Source: Vitrella brassicaformis
Taxonomy: Eukaryota; Sar; Vitrellaceae
Reading direction: 5' to 3'
Assembly (NCBI GenBank): GCA_001179505.1
Contig: CDMY01000667.1
Location: 1-33,966, forward strand
DNA length: 33,966 nt
Positions 9,964 through 21,608 of the stretch are shown here, piece after piece; position 1 is the first letter of the stretch, and each line of letters begins with the position of its first letter. Made by a program: the position numbers and the translations under genes. The notes beneath the pieces were generated by a model. That model was not told where the DNA came from, made no database searches, and saw only the letters and a list, made by a program, of their open reading frames with translations.

Positions 9964-11287
9964 TGTCATATGTGGGTAGTACAAGTCAGACGGCGAGCAT
10001 GCATATGGGTCTACTCTGACTCTGGCTCTGTGTACGCCTCGGGGTGGCGTTTTTCGTCGGGACCTGGTGGGTCGATGATCTGTCGGTCGTGATGGCGTGG
10101 GGGGTGAATACTGTACGTGTCTGAGTACGCTGGCTGTCGAAAGGACTGTCGATCCGTATTTTTGTCTGTCTCCCTGTCGGTCGGTGGGTCGGTCGATCGG
10201 TCGCGTGACGGTGTCTCCTCCTTTATGAAAGGTGTGGATGGATGCATGGATGGACGGTGTTTTTCTGCATGGGTAGGTGTGCGGGCAGGTATCGGCAAGG
10301 GAGCTCTCCACTGTGTTGCCCTTGCCGTACTGTCTGCATTATCCTACGCACAGGGCGCGGTGTCTGCTTGTGTAAATAACTCCCGTTTTACACTTTGCCC
10401 AGCCCTAAAGTACAGACGCACCAACGCAAGCACCTTCATGATGATCGCAGCGTGGGCCCCCCGTCGATCGCTGTGCGTGCCCACGCATGCCCTGCACCCA
10501 CCTGGCTTTCTATGTGTCGCTGTGCATGGTTCCTCTCACCCACACACGACAAACACCCACCACGAACTGCGCACATGTATCCCTCCCCCTAATTCGAGAC
10601 GATGATAACATGTGCGTGATGGGCTGCTTTCGCGACGGCAGGGAGGAAAGTGAGGCAGGCGTACATGCAGCTGCAGGTCGGTCGATTGCGCTACGCGTTG
10701 AATACTCTTGTCTAATAGGGTCGGGCCAATCGATGTACTGACTGCTGCACGCAACCTGGCTGTCGTGTGAGTGCTACGTACGTCTGGATGCAGTGCGTCG
10801 GGCGGTATCATGAGGTACGGCTCACTGATTCAGTACACTCATGCACGTGTAGACCAGGGGGGAAGGAGGGAGGGATGGAACCCATGTGTGCACTTACTCC
10901 CCATGTGTGCATTTACTTATTTTACGTAGGTACGCACGTACGAATGGATGCGGACACTCACACACCAGACTTTATTGTGACATAACGTCTACGGGTTGCT
11001 CATCATCCTCACACTCAGTTGCATCACCTGTGTGCCATTGACGCAGGCACCTGCCAAGCGTCCACTCACGTTCACACACTAGTGTCTCGTGCTCGCATCG
11101 CCCCTGCAGCCACCACCGCCACCAAGAAATACAGACAGGCATGGACAGACAGTGTACCAACATAACAATCAATCAATCACCCACACCAGCCCTTTCCCTC
11201 TCCCCGTCCCCCAGGGTGAAGCTGTGAGCCATCCATCAGTTCGCTGTCTCCCGTCCGTCCGTCTGTTGGTGAAGGTGAATGGATGAA
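9964..11287. other. Tail-to-tail intergenic region, low complexity
   Basis: About 1.3 kb between convergent stops. It contains GGTC/GATC-rich low-complexity sequence around 10165-10205 and a diverged short direct repeat around 10880-10920 (ccatgtgtgca twice). Open frames on both strands look like chance frames in G+C-rich DNA. No gene is supported. It probably holds the 3' untranslated regions of both neighbours. Confidence 0.5.
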
Positions 11288-13072
11288 TCAGGTGCCCATG
11301 TCCTCTTCAAGTTCGTCCTCGTCGTCGTCTCTACCGCCCTTCTTGTCCTTCTTGGCGGCGATGCCCAGCAAGGCGGCCCGCTCCTCATCTCGCTCACGCA
11401 TGGCCGCCTCCTCCGCCTCATCGTCGTCATCGATGCCCTGACCCGCCGATCCACCTACGCCCTTCTCCGCACTGCTGGCATAGGCCACAGAGAAGTCCAC
11501 CGATGACCAGTCGCGCCACATGCCGTCGACGGGGTCGTTGCTCGACGTCACCTGACGCACCTCCACAGGATTGCCCTCTGATATAAAACCCTGCACAGAC
11601 GGATGGATGGATGGAAGACACACGTGCGGACATGAGAGTGCGTGTGTGTGTTCGGCTCCCCCCTCTCTCCCGTCCCTTGTTTACTTGTCTGATCCACTCC
11701 ATGATGCTCTCGGATGTGAACGGGCCGTAGAGCTGCCCGCTGTCCGGTACTGAGGGGGTGGCAGATGACGCGGATGGCTGCGCTGCTCCGGGCGCGGAAG
11801 GCTTCTTCCACCTGATGATTGATTGATTTGATTGAAAGCAACCATGGAATCGGGGTCATGCAGGTACTTTGCCCGAGTGTGCGCCTTTTACCTGTATTGC
11901 CAATAGAGCAGCTCGCGGTCCTCAGATGAGCCGACAGGCCCACCACCTACAAGCACCACCACGAGATCAAAGGCAAACCACAAAAGCACCAGACATGGTG
12001 GTTGGGTCAGGCAGCGGTGGGTGTGATAGATGATGAACATGAAGGGCTTTATGTACCTGCCGCTGGTCTCCTCTGCCCACGTCCCTGGCTGTGCTTCTTG
12101 AGCGCCTCCTCGATCTCCTCACGGGTCATGAAATACGCATCTGATGATCCACACACAACCATCATACACACTTTAGTCCCTTCGTTCCTCACTTTTCTGC
12201 CTGTCTGTCTGTCTGTCTGCCTGTGTGGCTCCCTACTGCTTCCTTCGGCCATGAGCCCATCGCAGAGCTCCGTCACGCGGTTGAAGGTGGCTACCTCCTC
12301 GTCGGTCATCCGGTGCTCCTTGCCGCCCTCCCTCTCCGTGCTGCCCCTCCCACCCTTCTTGTTGCGCCCCTTGACGATCCCTGGAATCCCGCCCCCGCCA
12401 CCTTTCGTGGTCTCCCCGCCGGCCTTGATGCGTCTGAGGGCTGCGGTGGGTGTCTCACCCGGTTGCAGCACCTGTATGAGGGCGGCGAGGGATGTGGGTA
12501 CGTCCACCTGGATGACCTCTGCGTCACGATTCATACGCTGCATCACCGCCCGCCGCTCATCGTCGTTCTAGCAGTGAATGGTACGATGAATGAATGCATA
12601 CCATCGGGTGTGGTGCATAGTGTTTGCCTACCTTGAATGTGGTCGATGCGGCGCCTCCATCGACGGAGTCGAGCCACGAGTCCTTGAAGTCCTCCTCCTG
12701 CTTCTTGCGGTCGACGAAGAGGAAGTTGCCCTCCTCGTCGATGTTGCCCTCCTCCATCTCCTGACGCATGTTGAACGGCTCAAACTTGACGCCCTCCTCA
12801 TTCACCTGCAAACACGCACACAGAGCACACCCACATGATGCGGTGCTCTGTGTGGGCTGTTCTGCGTCTGGCTGACTGACTTGCACATCAGGGTCCGCCT
12901 CCTCGAGGTTGCCGGTGGTATCCAGCTCGTCGGTTACGACGCCGGCGGCCTTTTGCTTCTTCCGAGATCTTATCTCATCGACAGTGTCCCTGTCAAACTG
13001 CCAATCCAGCTCCGCCCCGTCATCACCTTTGAGATCTCGCTCAATGTCGGCCCCGCGCTTGCCGCTAGACAT
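11288..13072 (-). CDS. U5 snRNP protein LIN1/CD2BP2 homologue with GYF domain
   Basis: Seven exons on the minus strand: 13072-12881, 12805-12632, 12567-12237, 12140-12057, 11946-11892, 11811-11685, 11590-11288, giving 421 aa with all phases matching. The N-terminal region carries the family signature: EGVKFEPFNMRQEMEEGN, then DEEGNF and DSWLDSV (about residues 66-112). The C-terminal GYF domain (about 272-330) shows YWQYRWKK and, after a lengthened Pro/Ser/Ala loop, LYGPFTSESIMEWIRQGF. In animals and yeast this protein binds the U5 snRNP before tri-snRNP assembly, and its GYF domain binds proline-rich partners. Here it presumably acts in the nucleus in pre-mRNA splicing, fitting an intron-dense genome. 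The C-terminal 60 residues are very acidic with a KKDKK patch. Acceptable alternative names are CD2BP2, LIN1 and U5-52K. The start was chosen as the first in-frame ATG that gives MSSGKRG, matching the length of relatives. Confidence 0.88.
12201..12220. repeat. (CTGT)n microsatellite in LIN1 intron
   Basis: About five CTGT units in the intron 12141-12236 of the minus-strand LIN1 gene, close to the donor side of the intron. Confidence 0.9.
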
Positions 13073-13193
13073 GCTCAACAGAAGGGAGGGAGAAAGTGAT
13101 GGCAGGAAGCGATCGTTCTGCAAGCTCAGCGCACAGACCTCCAGTGAATTTCGTTTCGTGTGGAAGATCTGAAGCCTGAAGCGCATTTGTGTG
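13073..13193. promoter_or_regulatory. Compact bidirectional promoter between LIN1 and RIC1
   Basis: Only 121 bases separate the start codons of the divergently transcribed LIN1 and RIC1 homologues, so both core promoters and 5' leaders must be very short, overlap, or lie partly inside the coding regions. No TATA box or obvious motif is seen. Confidence 0.55.
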
Positions 13194-16100
13194 ATGCTGA
13201 CGACTTTCGGTCCTCCCAAGCAGTACTGCTTCGGCCACCGCGAGCCCATCCAGAGCCTCAGTGTGTCGCCATGCGGCCGCTACCTCGCCGCCATTTCCCC
13301 GTCGTCGGTGGCTCTGTGGAGCAACGAACAACACCGGGTGCTGCTGTCCTTCACCAAGCGCGAGACAACCCAGACGAGCGCCGACACGCAGTCGTCAAAA
13401 GCCGACATCTTCGGGTCTCATCACATGGCCGTGTGGTCGCCGTCTTCGTCTCACCTGTTCGTGTCGACGGTACCGGGCCGCAGCTTGTGCGTCTATCGCA
13501 TCTTGGCGACCCGCAGGGGCCATGAGGGAGAGGGGGATGAGTCGGAGGGGCTGCTGGATGCGGCGGATGAGACTACCCCCCGTTTCCAGTCGCGGCCGTA
13601 CATGGTGGTGCAGCAGCCGCCCACCCATTGCGGCACGCGCATCGAGCTGCACATGGTGCTCAATCTGCCCGTGTTGGTCAGCTGGATGGCCGCTAGCCCA
13701 CGCTATCTCATCGCCGCTTGCCGCAAGCAGCCAGCCATCTTCCTCCTGGACTACTCCGACTGTCGCTCTCTCAGCCACATCGTATACCTCACCCCATTCC
13801 TCACCGACACCGCCCTGGGCGCCACAACCCCACACCCACACCACGGTGGGCATCATGACCCCACTGTGGGCGGCACACCCACTCCTGCCGCCAACGTGAC
13901 GCCTTCCAGCACCACCCGGTCGGCCTTCAGGCCCTTTGACCCACCGGCGCACGGCGAGGCGCTGTATGATCCGGATGGCGCTGAGTGTCTCAAGAGGCAC
14001 CTGGAGAACGTCCAGCAGAGCCGCACCACACCCATGCTCAAGAGCGACGTCGAGGCGTACCCCCCGCCCTTCGGCTCGCCCCTCCCCTTCTCGACTGCAC
14101 CACCGCAGGCAGACCAGGACCACCCCCCCACCAATGGGTTGCCATCGCACCCCAAGGGCCATAGAAGGTCGTCTTACGGCGGTGAGGCCGTCGCGTCGCC
14201 ACCGACGGGCATCCACCACATCAGTGTCGACACGCGGCTGGACTTGGTGGGGGTGGTCCTCAACAGCGGGGCGGCGATGGTGTTTGCGTGGAAGAAGCCC
14301 TTCCTCTACCCAGGCAGGCGGCGAAACAATGACGACTGGCGAGCGGCGCTGCTCAGAGGGGGCAAGGGCGGGCTGGGTGTCATTGTGAGGGCTACTGGCG
14401 CCACTCAAATCGAGTTCAACGCCGCCCAGAACATGATGGCCGTGGCGCTCGCCAGCGGCGTGGTGGAATTGATCGACATTCCCAAACTGCGGGAGTGCAC
14501 CCTTGAGCGGGCGACGTCAGGGCGTGATACTACCCCGCCCCCCACGTCGTTGCCGGCGTATGTGGTGCGTCAGCTGAATGTGGCCGAGGCGATAGGGCTG
14601 GACGTGCAAGTGAGCGAGATGGGCGGCGTGGTGACCATGCAGTGGTCCAGTGACGGCAGGGCACTCGTGGTGGGCTATCGCAGGGTGGGATGGGCTATCT
14701 TCTCATACCTTGGTACAGACAGACAGACAGACAGGCAGACAGACAGACAATGAGAAGGACGCCTACAGCCAGGATTCCTGGGTGCTTATTTCGGTCCGTC
14801 TGTGTGTGTGCAGGCAAGCCCCTGGCGGCCCCGTTCCGCCGCCCCGAGGGCAAGGGCCCTTCGGCCCCCTTCCCCTCATCGCAGAGGGCTTCCCCAGCGT
14901 CCTACCTCCAATACACCCGGCGCACGTCGTACGCCTACTCGTTCCCGTATGGCTATGCCACTCCCGAACTGCAGCCCTCCCCGCCCCCGGCACATGCCAT
15001 GGGCACCCCCAGCGCGGCCGTCCTGCCGCCCCTCAGCCAGAGCGCATCGGCCACGCCCACTCACGGGGGCAGCGCATACCACCGGGCCATATCCACTCAG
15101 TCCATCCTGAGCAGCTGGTCGCGGGGCGTCCAGGGGCGCGCACTGTGCTGGGGCAGCCACGGCATGGCCGTCCTGGTGGCCTACCAGGGCGAGGACGGCG
15201 TCCTCTATGAGTTCGACATCTTCCGGAGCGCCGACTGGGCGCCACTCGTGTCACTGTCGCCGCAGGCGTTCGTCATTGGGCATGGGCAGCGGCAGAAGAG
15301 GGGGCTGGCGGAGGGGTGGAGCGCCAAGAGGACCTATGCACCCATCCCGCCGCAGTCGCTGTCTGGGGCATGCTGCTCTGCCGACCTCAACCACATGTGA
15401 GAACTTCACCACATAACGCTTGTTCTGCACGTACATCCATATGCGTGGATTTATTGTACTTGCACCGCATTGTGTTGTATGTACGTGTTGATATGAATGC
15501 AATGGATGCAGGGTGCTGGTCGGTCCCCACCGCTTCCTGGTGTGCGAGGCGCTGCCGTGGGAGCCGTCCCACCCCCAGTGGACGTCCATCCCCCTCCCAC
15601 CCGCACTGTACACCTGCCCCAACTGGCCCCTACAACTCGCCGCCATCAGCCCCGACGCTGACTGGTTCCTCGCCGCTGGCAGACGGGGCGCCGCGGTCTA
15701 CCACATGAAGACCAGAAGATGGCAGCTATTCGGCAATGTCCAGCACGAGGCCGCCCTCAAAACCATCGGCCTGGCCTGGTACGACTCCCGGACATTCTTC
15801 CTCACCTACGCGCAAGACTCGTCGACAGCCGCTGAGATGCAGCGGGGCGCGTCATCGGGCGACGTCAGCGCGCCGCAGACCCCGGCGGCCAACCCCCCCT
15901 CCCCATCTGCCACTGCCCCCGTGACGTACTCGATTGTCTTTCTAGACCCGTCGCTGCGTCTGGACCTGGACCTTGCAGTGGCCAAGATAGAGGACCTCCA
16001 CTACATGCCGCTGCGCGTGGCCCTGCTCGACCCCACACACCGACTGGTGCCCTCAATGAACCTCAGCAAACGCCTCGGCGGCGGGTCGGCGCGGCGGCAG

Positions 16101-19100
16101 TCCGCAACCGGCAGCAGCGCCCCACCACGCGGTCCCCTGTTGCCGAGGCTCCCGAGGGACGATGAGAGCGCCTCCCCCGTGTCTCGACGGACTCCCCTGC
16201 TGGCCGTCTATGACGAGAATTACGAGGTGACGGCCTACCGGCTGATGGCCTTCGCAGACTCTGTCACATCCGATTGGCTGGGCGGTGGGCTGTCGCGTGC
16301 CAAGACCAGGAGCCTGACGGTGGCGACGCTCTGGAAGGTGGACTTCAAGGCCCTCATGTGGATCGACCACCCGCTGAGCGTGCGGTTCCTGGTGGACCAA
16401 AACCACTTCCTCATCCATCATGCGGGCGGCGATGTCACGGTCGTTCATCTGCGGGTGGGGGTGGGCCAGGGCGATGGCGAGCCGGACGAAGACGACGAAG
16501 GAGGTGAGAAGGCCCTCACAAAACCGCACTTTGTTCCCAGTATCTGTTTCTGCTCTGACTGGTTCAGGTGTCGCGACAGGGCCTCTGTGCATTCCGGAGG
16601 AGTCGGCCCCTCTGGTGCGTGACGTCGACTCTCTCTGGACCGGCCCGGCCGGCCAGCTGCCAGAGTTCTGCCCCCTGCCTTTCCGCCAGCGCCGGTCCCC
16701 CTCACCGCCGGCGACCCGTAACAACAACAGTAACAGCAGGCCCCCTGCATCCCCAGCCCCACCTGCCCAGGATGACGTCGGCACACCCCTTCGTCTGGCG
16801 GCCATCTCGCTGCCTGCCAAACAGGACAACCAAGACAGTGACCTCTCACCGTCCATTGCCCCAGACACGCCGTCTTCACGGGTGGAAGTGGCTGCTGCCC
16901 AGCCGAAAGCAGCGGCAGCACCACCGGCATCAATTGACAACAGCAACAAGCCTCCTGTTGCGGGCACGAGTGTCGCCGGTGGTGGTCGCGTCAATATGAC
17001 TGAGGCGAGGAGGATCCAGTTGGACCACCAGGACAGCATCGATGGTCTCCTGCAGCCGTCTGGGTCGTCGATCAGTCTGGGTGGCAGCAGTGGGCCGGAG
17101 GGTTTTGTGCCGCGGCGAGTGGAGAAGTTTGGTGGCTGGGTGGCGGAGATCGTCCCCGATGACATTGCTGCAGGCGAGACGGAACTCGACTACAACACTA
17201 TCACAGGTGCGCTCGGGACCTGCCCGTTCATAATAACTGAATGAATGCATCGTCTATCCGTCCATCCTCTGCCTGTCGCCTGTGTGCCATGCAGTTTATT
17301 CGACGCAAGAGGAGGGCATCAACAGGACTGTGCAGCGGTACACTCTCATGCCTCTGCCACAGCCGGGCGTCGTCACGCTCTCGTCCAAAGCATCACCCCC
17401 ACCCTCATCGGTCTCACGCTCGCAAGGTGGTGCCCCCCACCACCATCCCCAGTCGTGGTGGTTTCCCTCCCTGGGCCTCTCGAAGCCCAAACCGGACGCA
17501 TCCACGGACCTGTCCGACCGGGAGAGCAGCAGCGTGCCGCCCCCGTCACCGTCGCCAACACCGCCCCCGTCACGGGCGCAGCTGACGGCCGTGAGTAGTG
17601 AGACGGACGGTGGGACGGCAGTTGCAGAAGATGACAATAACGAGACGGGGACGGGTCGCAAGGGCTCAGTGGACAGGAAGGGCGGTCAGTGGCAGGTGGA
17701 GCCGCGAGGAGAGGAAGCCACGGGGGGCAAGAGGTGCGACGAGAGCAACAGGCGAGGCAGCATCGTGGAAGCCATCAAAGCCAAGGGCACCAACGCACAA
17801 CCGAGTCCATCCTTCTTCGCTCTCCAACGGTAAAGACACGATGCATACTAGCTACACCACTCCTCCGTGCGACCAGTTCCCATTTCTCCCCACCCATTCC
17901 ATCCTATGTTGCCGGTGCATTTATTTCTGGTGTGCACAGTCGCGGCATCAGTGGGTCCGATTTGGGTCTGCTGTACAGCGACTTGCGTTACGGGTCGGCC
18001 GACAGGGGCACCGTGGCGGGCGGCATACACGACGTCAAGTACTACGAGAAGCAGGCCGAGGACTACCGCACGCTGCTCAGGTCCCAGCACCAGCGCATGA
18101 AAGAGCAGTACGACACGCAACACAGGAGCCACGAGCTGCAAGGTCACTGAGGGGTGAAAGGTTTGGCTTGCTCCATTCCGTCCATCACGCATCTCTCTGT
18201 GTGTCTGATTAGGCCCCCAAGCCGACCTCGACACGTGTCGTGGCGGCATTTACGTGTGGTGCCAGAATACAGAGGGGCTGCAGCTCATCACCGTGGCCGC
18301 CAGCATGAGGAACAAAAAGCCTGCAGCTGGTGGCCAGCAGGGCCACGATGACAGCGCTGCACCGACACCACCACCAGCAACAGATGATGGTGTGAGGGAC
18401 TCGGTGGATCCGCTGGAGTATCGGACAGCCTCGCTGCTGCCCATCGACCAGAGGCCGCATCCCGTCAAGCTGCTCGCCGTGCTGCCACAGGTGTGTAAGC
18501 TGTATGCAAGGGTGGCTGTAGATCGGTTCATCTGTCTGTGTGTCTGTCTGTCTGTCCATCTGGGCGTCTGTGTTGTCTAAAGGTTGGTGTGCTGCTGGCG
18601 TGTTCGCCGGCCAACACGTTTCCCACGTCGCCCACTGCAGTGCCATCGACGTCGCTGCAGCTGCAGTTCCAGCCCTTCCTGCACCCACTCCTCAAAGTCT
18701 TCCTCGCCACCGCACCGCCACTGGTGTGTATACACAGATAGACAGACATGACCGCTTCGGCACCGCATTGACGCTGTCTGCCCGTGTTGGCCAACCATCG
18801 CCTCTCTCTCTGTCTGTGCCTGTCCTGTCAGGCCAGCACAGTGGAAGTGCCGTCGCCATCCTTCCAGGTGGCCGAGCGGCTGCTGGGCTTCCTCGAACCC
18901 ACCAACGCATTCAAGCCGACGCTCGAGCTCCTCTTCCACGACATCCTCGAGGAGGCCATACCAATATACTCATCCCACCACCGCAAGACGCAGACACGCA
19001 TACAAACCACACTGGCATTCCCCCAGCAACAGCAGCAGCAGCAGGAGCGGGATGCCGCACCCGACAGTTCTCCCCGCCGGTCGGTGTCATCTCATGTGAT

Positions 19101-20820
19101 GCAGCTTGGGTCGCCTCTCTTGCCGTCGCGGGGAGGGGTTGGTGAGATTATGGATGACGCCTCGCCGAGGGGTAATGGGTATGCGCTGGTCAGCGGTGGG
19201 TGGAAGGTGCGGCCCACGTCCATACTCAAGATGTGCTGCAAGACGTCGAGTGTCTTCATCATGGTGGAGGTGGCACTGACTCTGCTCAAGCGCTTCGACA
19301 CGGTCATGCCCGAAGTGCTGATCGCGCTGATCCGCAAGACGGAGCCCTTCACGACGCCCCTGATCCTCTTCCCACTGGGAGGCGTCCACCCACACCACCT
19401 CTTCTCCCTGTGCGTCGAGCGACATCAGCTCTCCGTCGCCTCCCTCTATCTGGTTGTCCTCCAGAACCTCGTCGGCCCCCTGCGGGTGCGCGCCGACTAC
19501 GCCCTCCGGCTCTTCGAGAAGGCCCTGCACAACAGCGCATTCACCCTCGCCAAGAACATCCTACATTTCTTCCGATCGCTGTTCGTCCACTCGTCACCAG
19601 TCTCGGCCACCCACGCCCCCGACGCCGTAGAGAGCCAGCAGCACAGCGACGACGAGACCCTGACGGACATCATCGACACGTCCGGCGGCGAGGCCCTCAC
19701 GAATCGGTCGACAGCTGTGACGACACAGGTGACAGAGGGCGCCGGTAGAGGCAACCATGGCGGCCATGCGGACACCTCTGAGGCGCCATCCCCGTCCTTG
19801 TCAGCGCCCGACCAGGGAAGTGCCATAGTGGCAGACCTGCCGCCACTGGCGAGGGCCAGGACGGCCAAGGCCCCCCACGCACCAGCTATCACAGCCATCC
19901 ACCACTCACAGCGGCTGTGGCGGCCAGTGCGTGACGAGCAGGCCGCCCCGCCGGTCGTGGCGGCCGACTCGGACGGCATCGACAGGTATGCGGCAGCGCG
20001 CGTCTTCGTGCAGTTCCAGAGTGTGCTGAGCGATTTCCTGGCCGAGTCACTGATCCAATTGCAGTGGCTCCGTGTCTTGTCGGCCGTCGTGACGCTGCGG
20101 CTGGACCTGCTCCAGTGGCTCATGTATCCTCGGCTCCGCAGGCACCTGGGACATCTCATCTCGATCAGTGGTGGCGGTACAGGCGCGGTGGGAAAGCAGT
20201 CGCAGACACAGGGCAGCAGTGACGACGAGATCGAGGCGGGGTTCGTGCGCAGCCAGCTAGAGTGGCTCGCCGAGGTGGCCACTGCCCTCGTCGCGCAATT
20301 TCAGCTGTCTGGCCGTGTGGTGCGACTGCATCTCAAGGGCAACAGGGCCCCAGGATTATGCCACACCAGCCACAAACACGAAGAGCAAGCCACCGACGCA
20401 GCGGAAACGTCAGCATCATCGTGCCTGCCAGGCCACTTCTACTACCCGAGCGACTGCGCGTTGCAGTACCTGCTGCATGTTTGCTGGGAGGGGCTGCCAG
20501 TGGCGGCGCTGCTCATCTGCCACTGCTCAGACGCGTCGATGGGCGGAGTGGGCGACAAGTGGGAGAGCGGCGTCTCCGAGGGCAGTCGCCTGCTCCTCAG
20601 CAGCCACACCAGGCTGAGAGGCGCTCTGCGCAACCTCATGACGCGTGTGCGTCGGGTGTGTTGTGGTGTGGGTCATGCAGTGAATGACGGAGGCGATGTG
20701 GCTGAGGGAGGGAGAGGAGAGGAGGGGCATGAGAGTAGCAATTATGTGTCAAAGGGGCGGCTGCACCTGTCGCATCAGGCATTGGCTGTGTTGAGCTGGC
20801 TGGAGAAGGCGCTGGCGTAG
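13194..20820 (+). CDS. RIC1: RIC1 homologue, Rab6/Ypt6 guanine nucleotide exchange factor subunit
   Basis: Nine exons: 13194-14712, 14814-15396, 15512-16503, 16568-17206, 17295-17829, 17940-18142, 18213-18490, 18583-18723, 18832-20820, giving about 2292 aa with all phases matching. The N-terminus has the degenerate WD40 blades of RIC1: PIQSLSVSPCGRYLAAI, SSVALWS, MAVWSPSSSHLFVST, and MQWSSDGRALVVGY near residue 480. The alpha-helical C-terminal RIC1 domain is recognisable from about 1640 (LLGFLEPTNAFKPTLELL, ILEEA) to about 1880 (HLFSLCVERHQLSVASLYLV, VLQN, ALRLFEKAL, ILHFFRS). In yeast and animals RIC1 pairs with RGP1 to activate Rab6/Ypt6 at the Golgi; the same role is inferred here. It is about twice the usual length owing to Ser/Thr/Pro/His-rich insertions (about 215-360, 515-600 and 1060-1420), probably disordered. 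The first in-frame ATG is 13194. Confidence 0.88.
14715..14749. repeat. (CAGA)n microsatellite in RIC1 intron 1
   Basis: About eight imperfect CAGA units right behind the splice donor at 14713 in intron 14713-14813. Confidence 0.9.
18531..18556. repeat. (TCTG)n microsatellite in RIC1 intron 7
   Basis: About six TCTG units with one TGTG interruption inside intron 18491-18582 of the RIC1 gene. Confidence 0.9.
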
Positions 20821-21608
20821 AGAGACGTAGGTATGTATGCAGATGTGGGGAGAAGCCTATCTGCGGAGACGCAGGGCATAGAGCATAGGTGTGACAAGCG
20901 ATCAAGACCCTCGTATTGTCAACATACATTTCCATCCTATTCGCTCACATTCGCCGGCCCCCTACCACTCTTCATAACTCTGTCTGACTGTCTCCAGTCA
21001 CAATGACACATGATACAATTATAAGAATGGTGTGGCTGCATGTCTGTATAGTACCGGCCAGTCGCACGGAGGCCTGCACTTCACCACGTTGAAAGCTCCT
21101 CCCTTGACAGAGCCGTTTTCAATATTTTAAAGCGATTTGTGGCACACAGGAAGCATCCATCCGTCTGTCCATGCGTTCATCCGTCCATCCATCAGCTAGA
21201 ACACAAAAAGCATACATACATGCATACATACATAAACAATGCCGGCAGACACACCACACACATACATGAGACACAACACATACAGCCAGACAGAAAGGCA
21301 GGCACATATCAAGCCATCCATCCGTCCAAAATCCAAACCGCCGTTCTTTGGATTTTGGAACGAGGGAGAAGCCTTCTACGAGGGTGGACACGGCACTGGT
21401 TACTTCGTGAGTGATGCTTGGCATATGCGGTGAGATGTGTGGCTGCCTGCATGTGATGTCTGTGACTAAACATGTTTCCAATCCGGGCTCGACAATTGCT
21501 CGTGCAATTGCCTTAAGCGGCGATTCCAAGCAAGTATGTCTGATACATCTCGTCGCGGTAGTTTGCACTGTGTGTGGGCTCTTGGAAAGGCGTGCATTAG
21601 CGTGAGAC
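20821..21608. other. Region 3' of RIC1 with a hairpin and short coding-like patch
   Basis: The first 450 bases are probably the RIC1 3' flank. CATA-, CATC- and CAGA-like low complexity follows at 21150-21320. A short frame at 21335-21406 on + looks coding (GFWNEGEAFYEGGHGTGYF) and ends at a good donor (TTC|gtgagt), but it overlaps the hairpin at 21326-21358 and I find no matching acceptor. No complete gene can be built. Confidence 0.35.
21326..21358. repeat. Perfect 12-bp inverted repeat (hairpin)
   Basis: Arms ccaaaatccaaa (21326-21337) and tttggattttgg (21347-21358) flank a 9-base loop. It may be a structural element, the end of a small mobile element, or chance. Confidence 0.75.

Noticed and set aside
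13395-14408. A 337-codon minus-strand open frame opposite RIC1 exon 1
   Set aside because: It is a shadow of the G+C-rich RIC1 coding exon; the + strand carries the conserved WD40 features and the spliced continuation.
16053-17165. A 370-codon minus-strand open frame opposite RIC1 exons 3-4
   Set aside because: Composition mirrors the + strand low-complexity exons and it crosses the intron 16504-16567 without splice signals; no family features.
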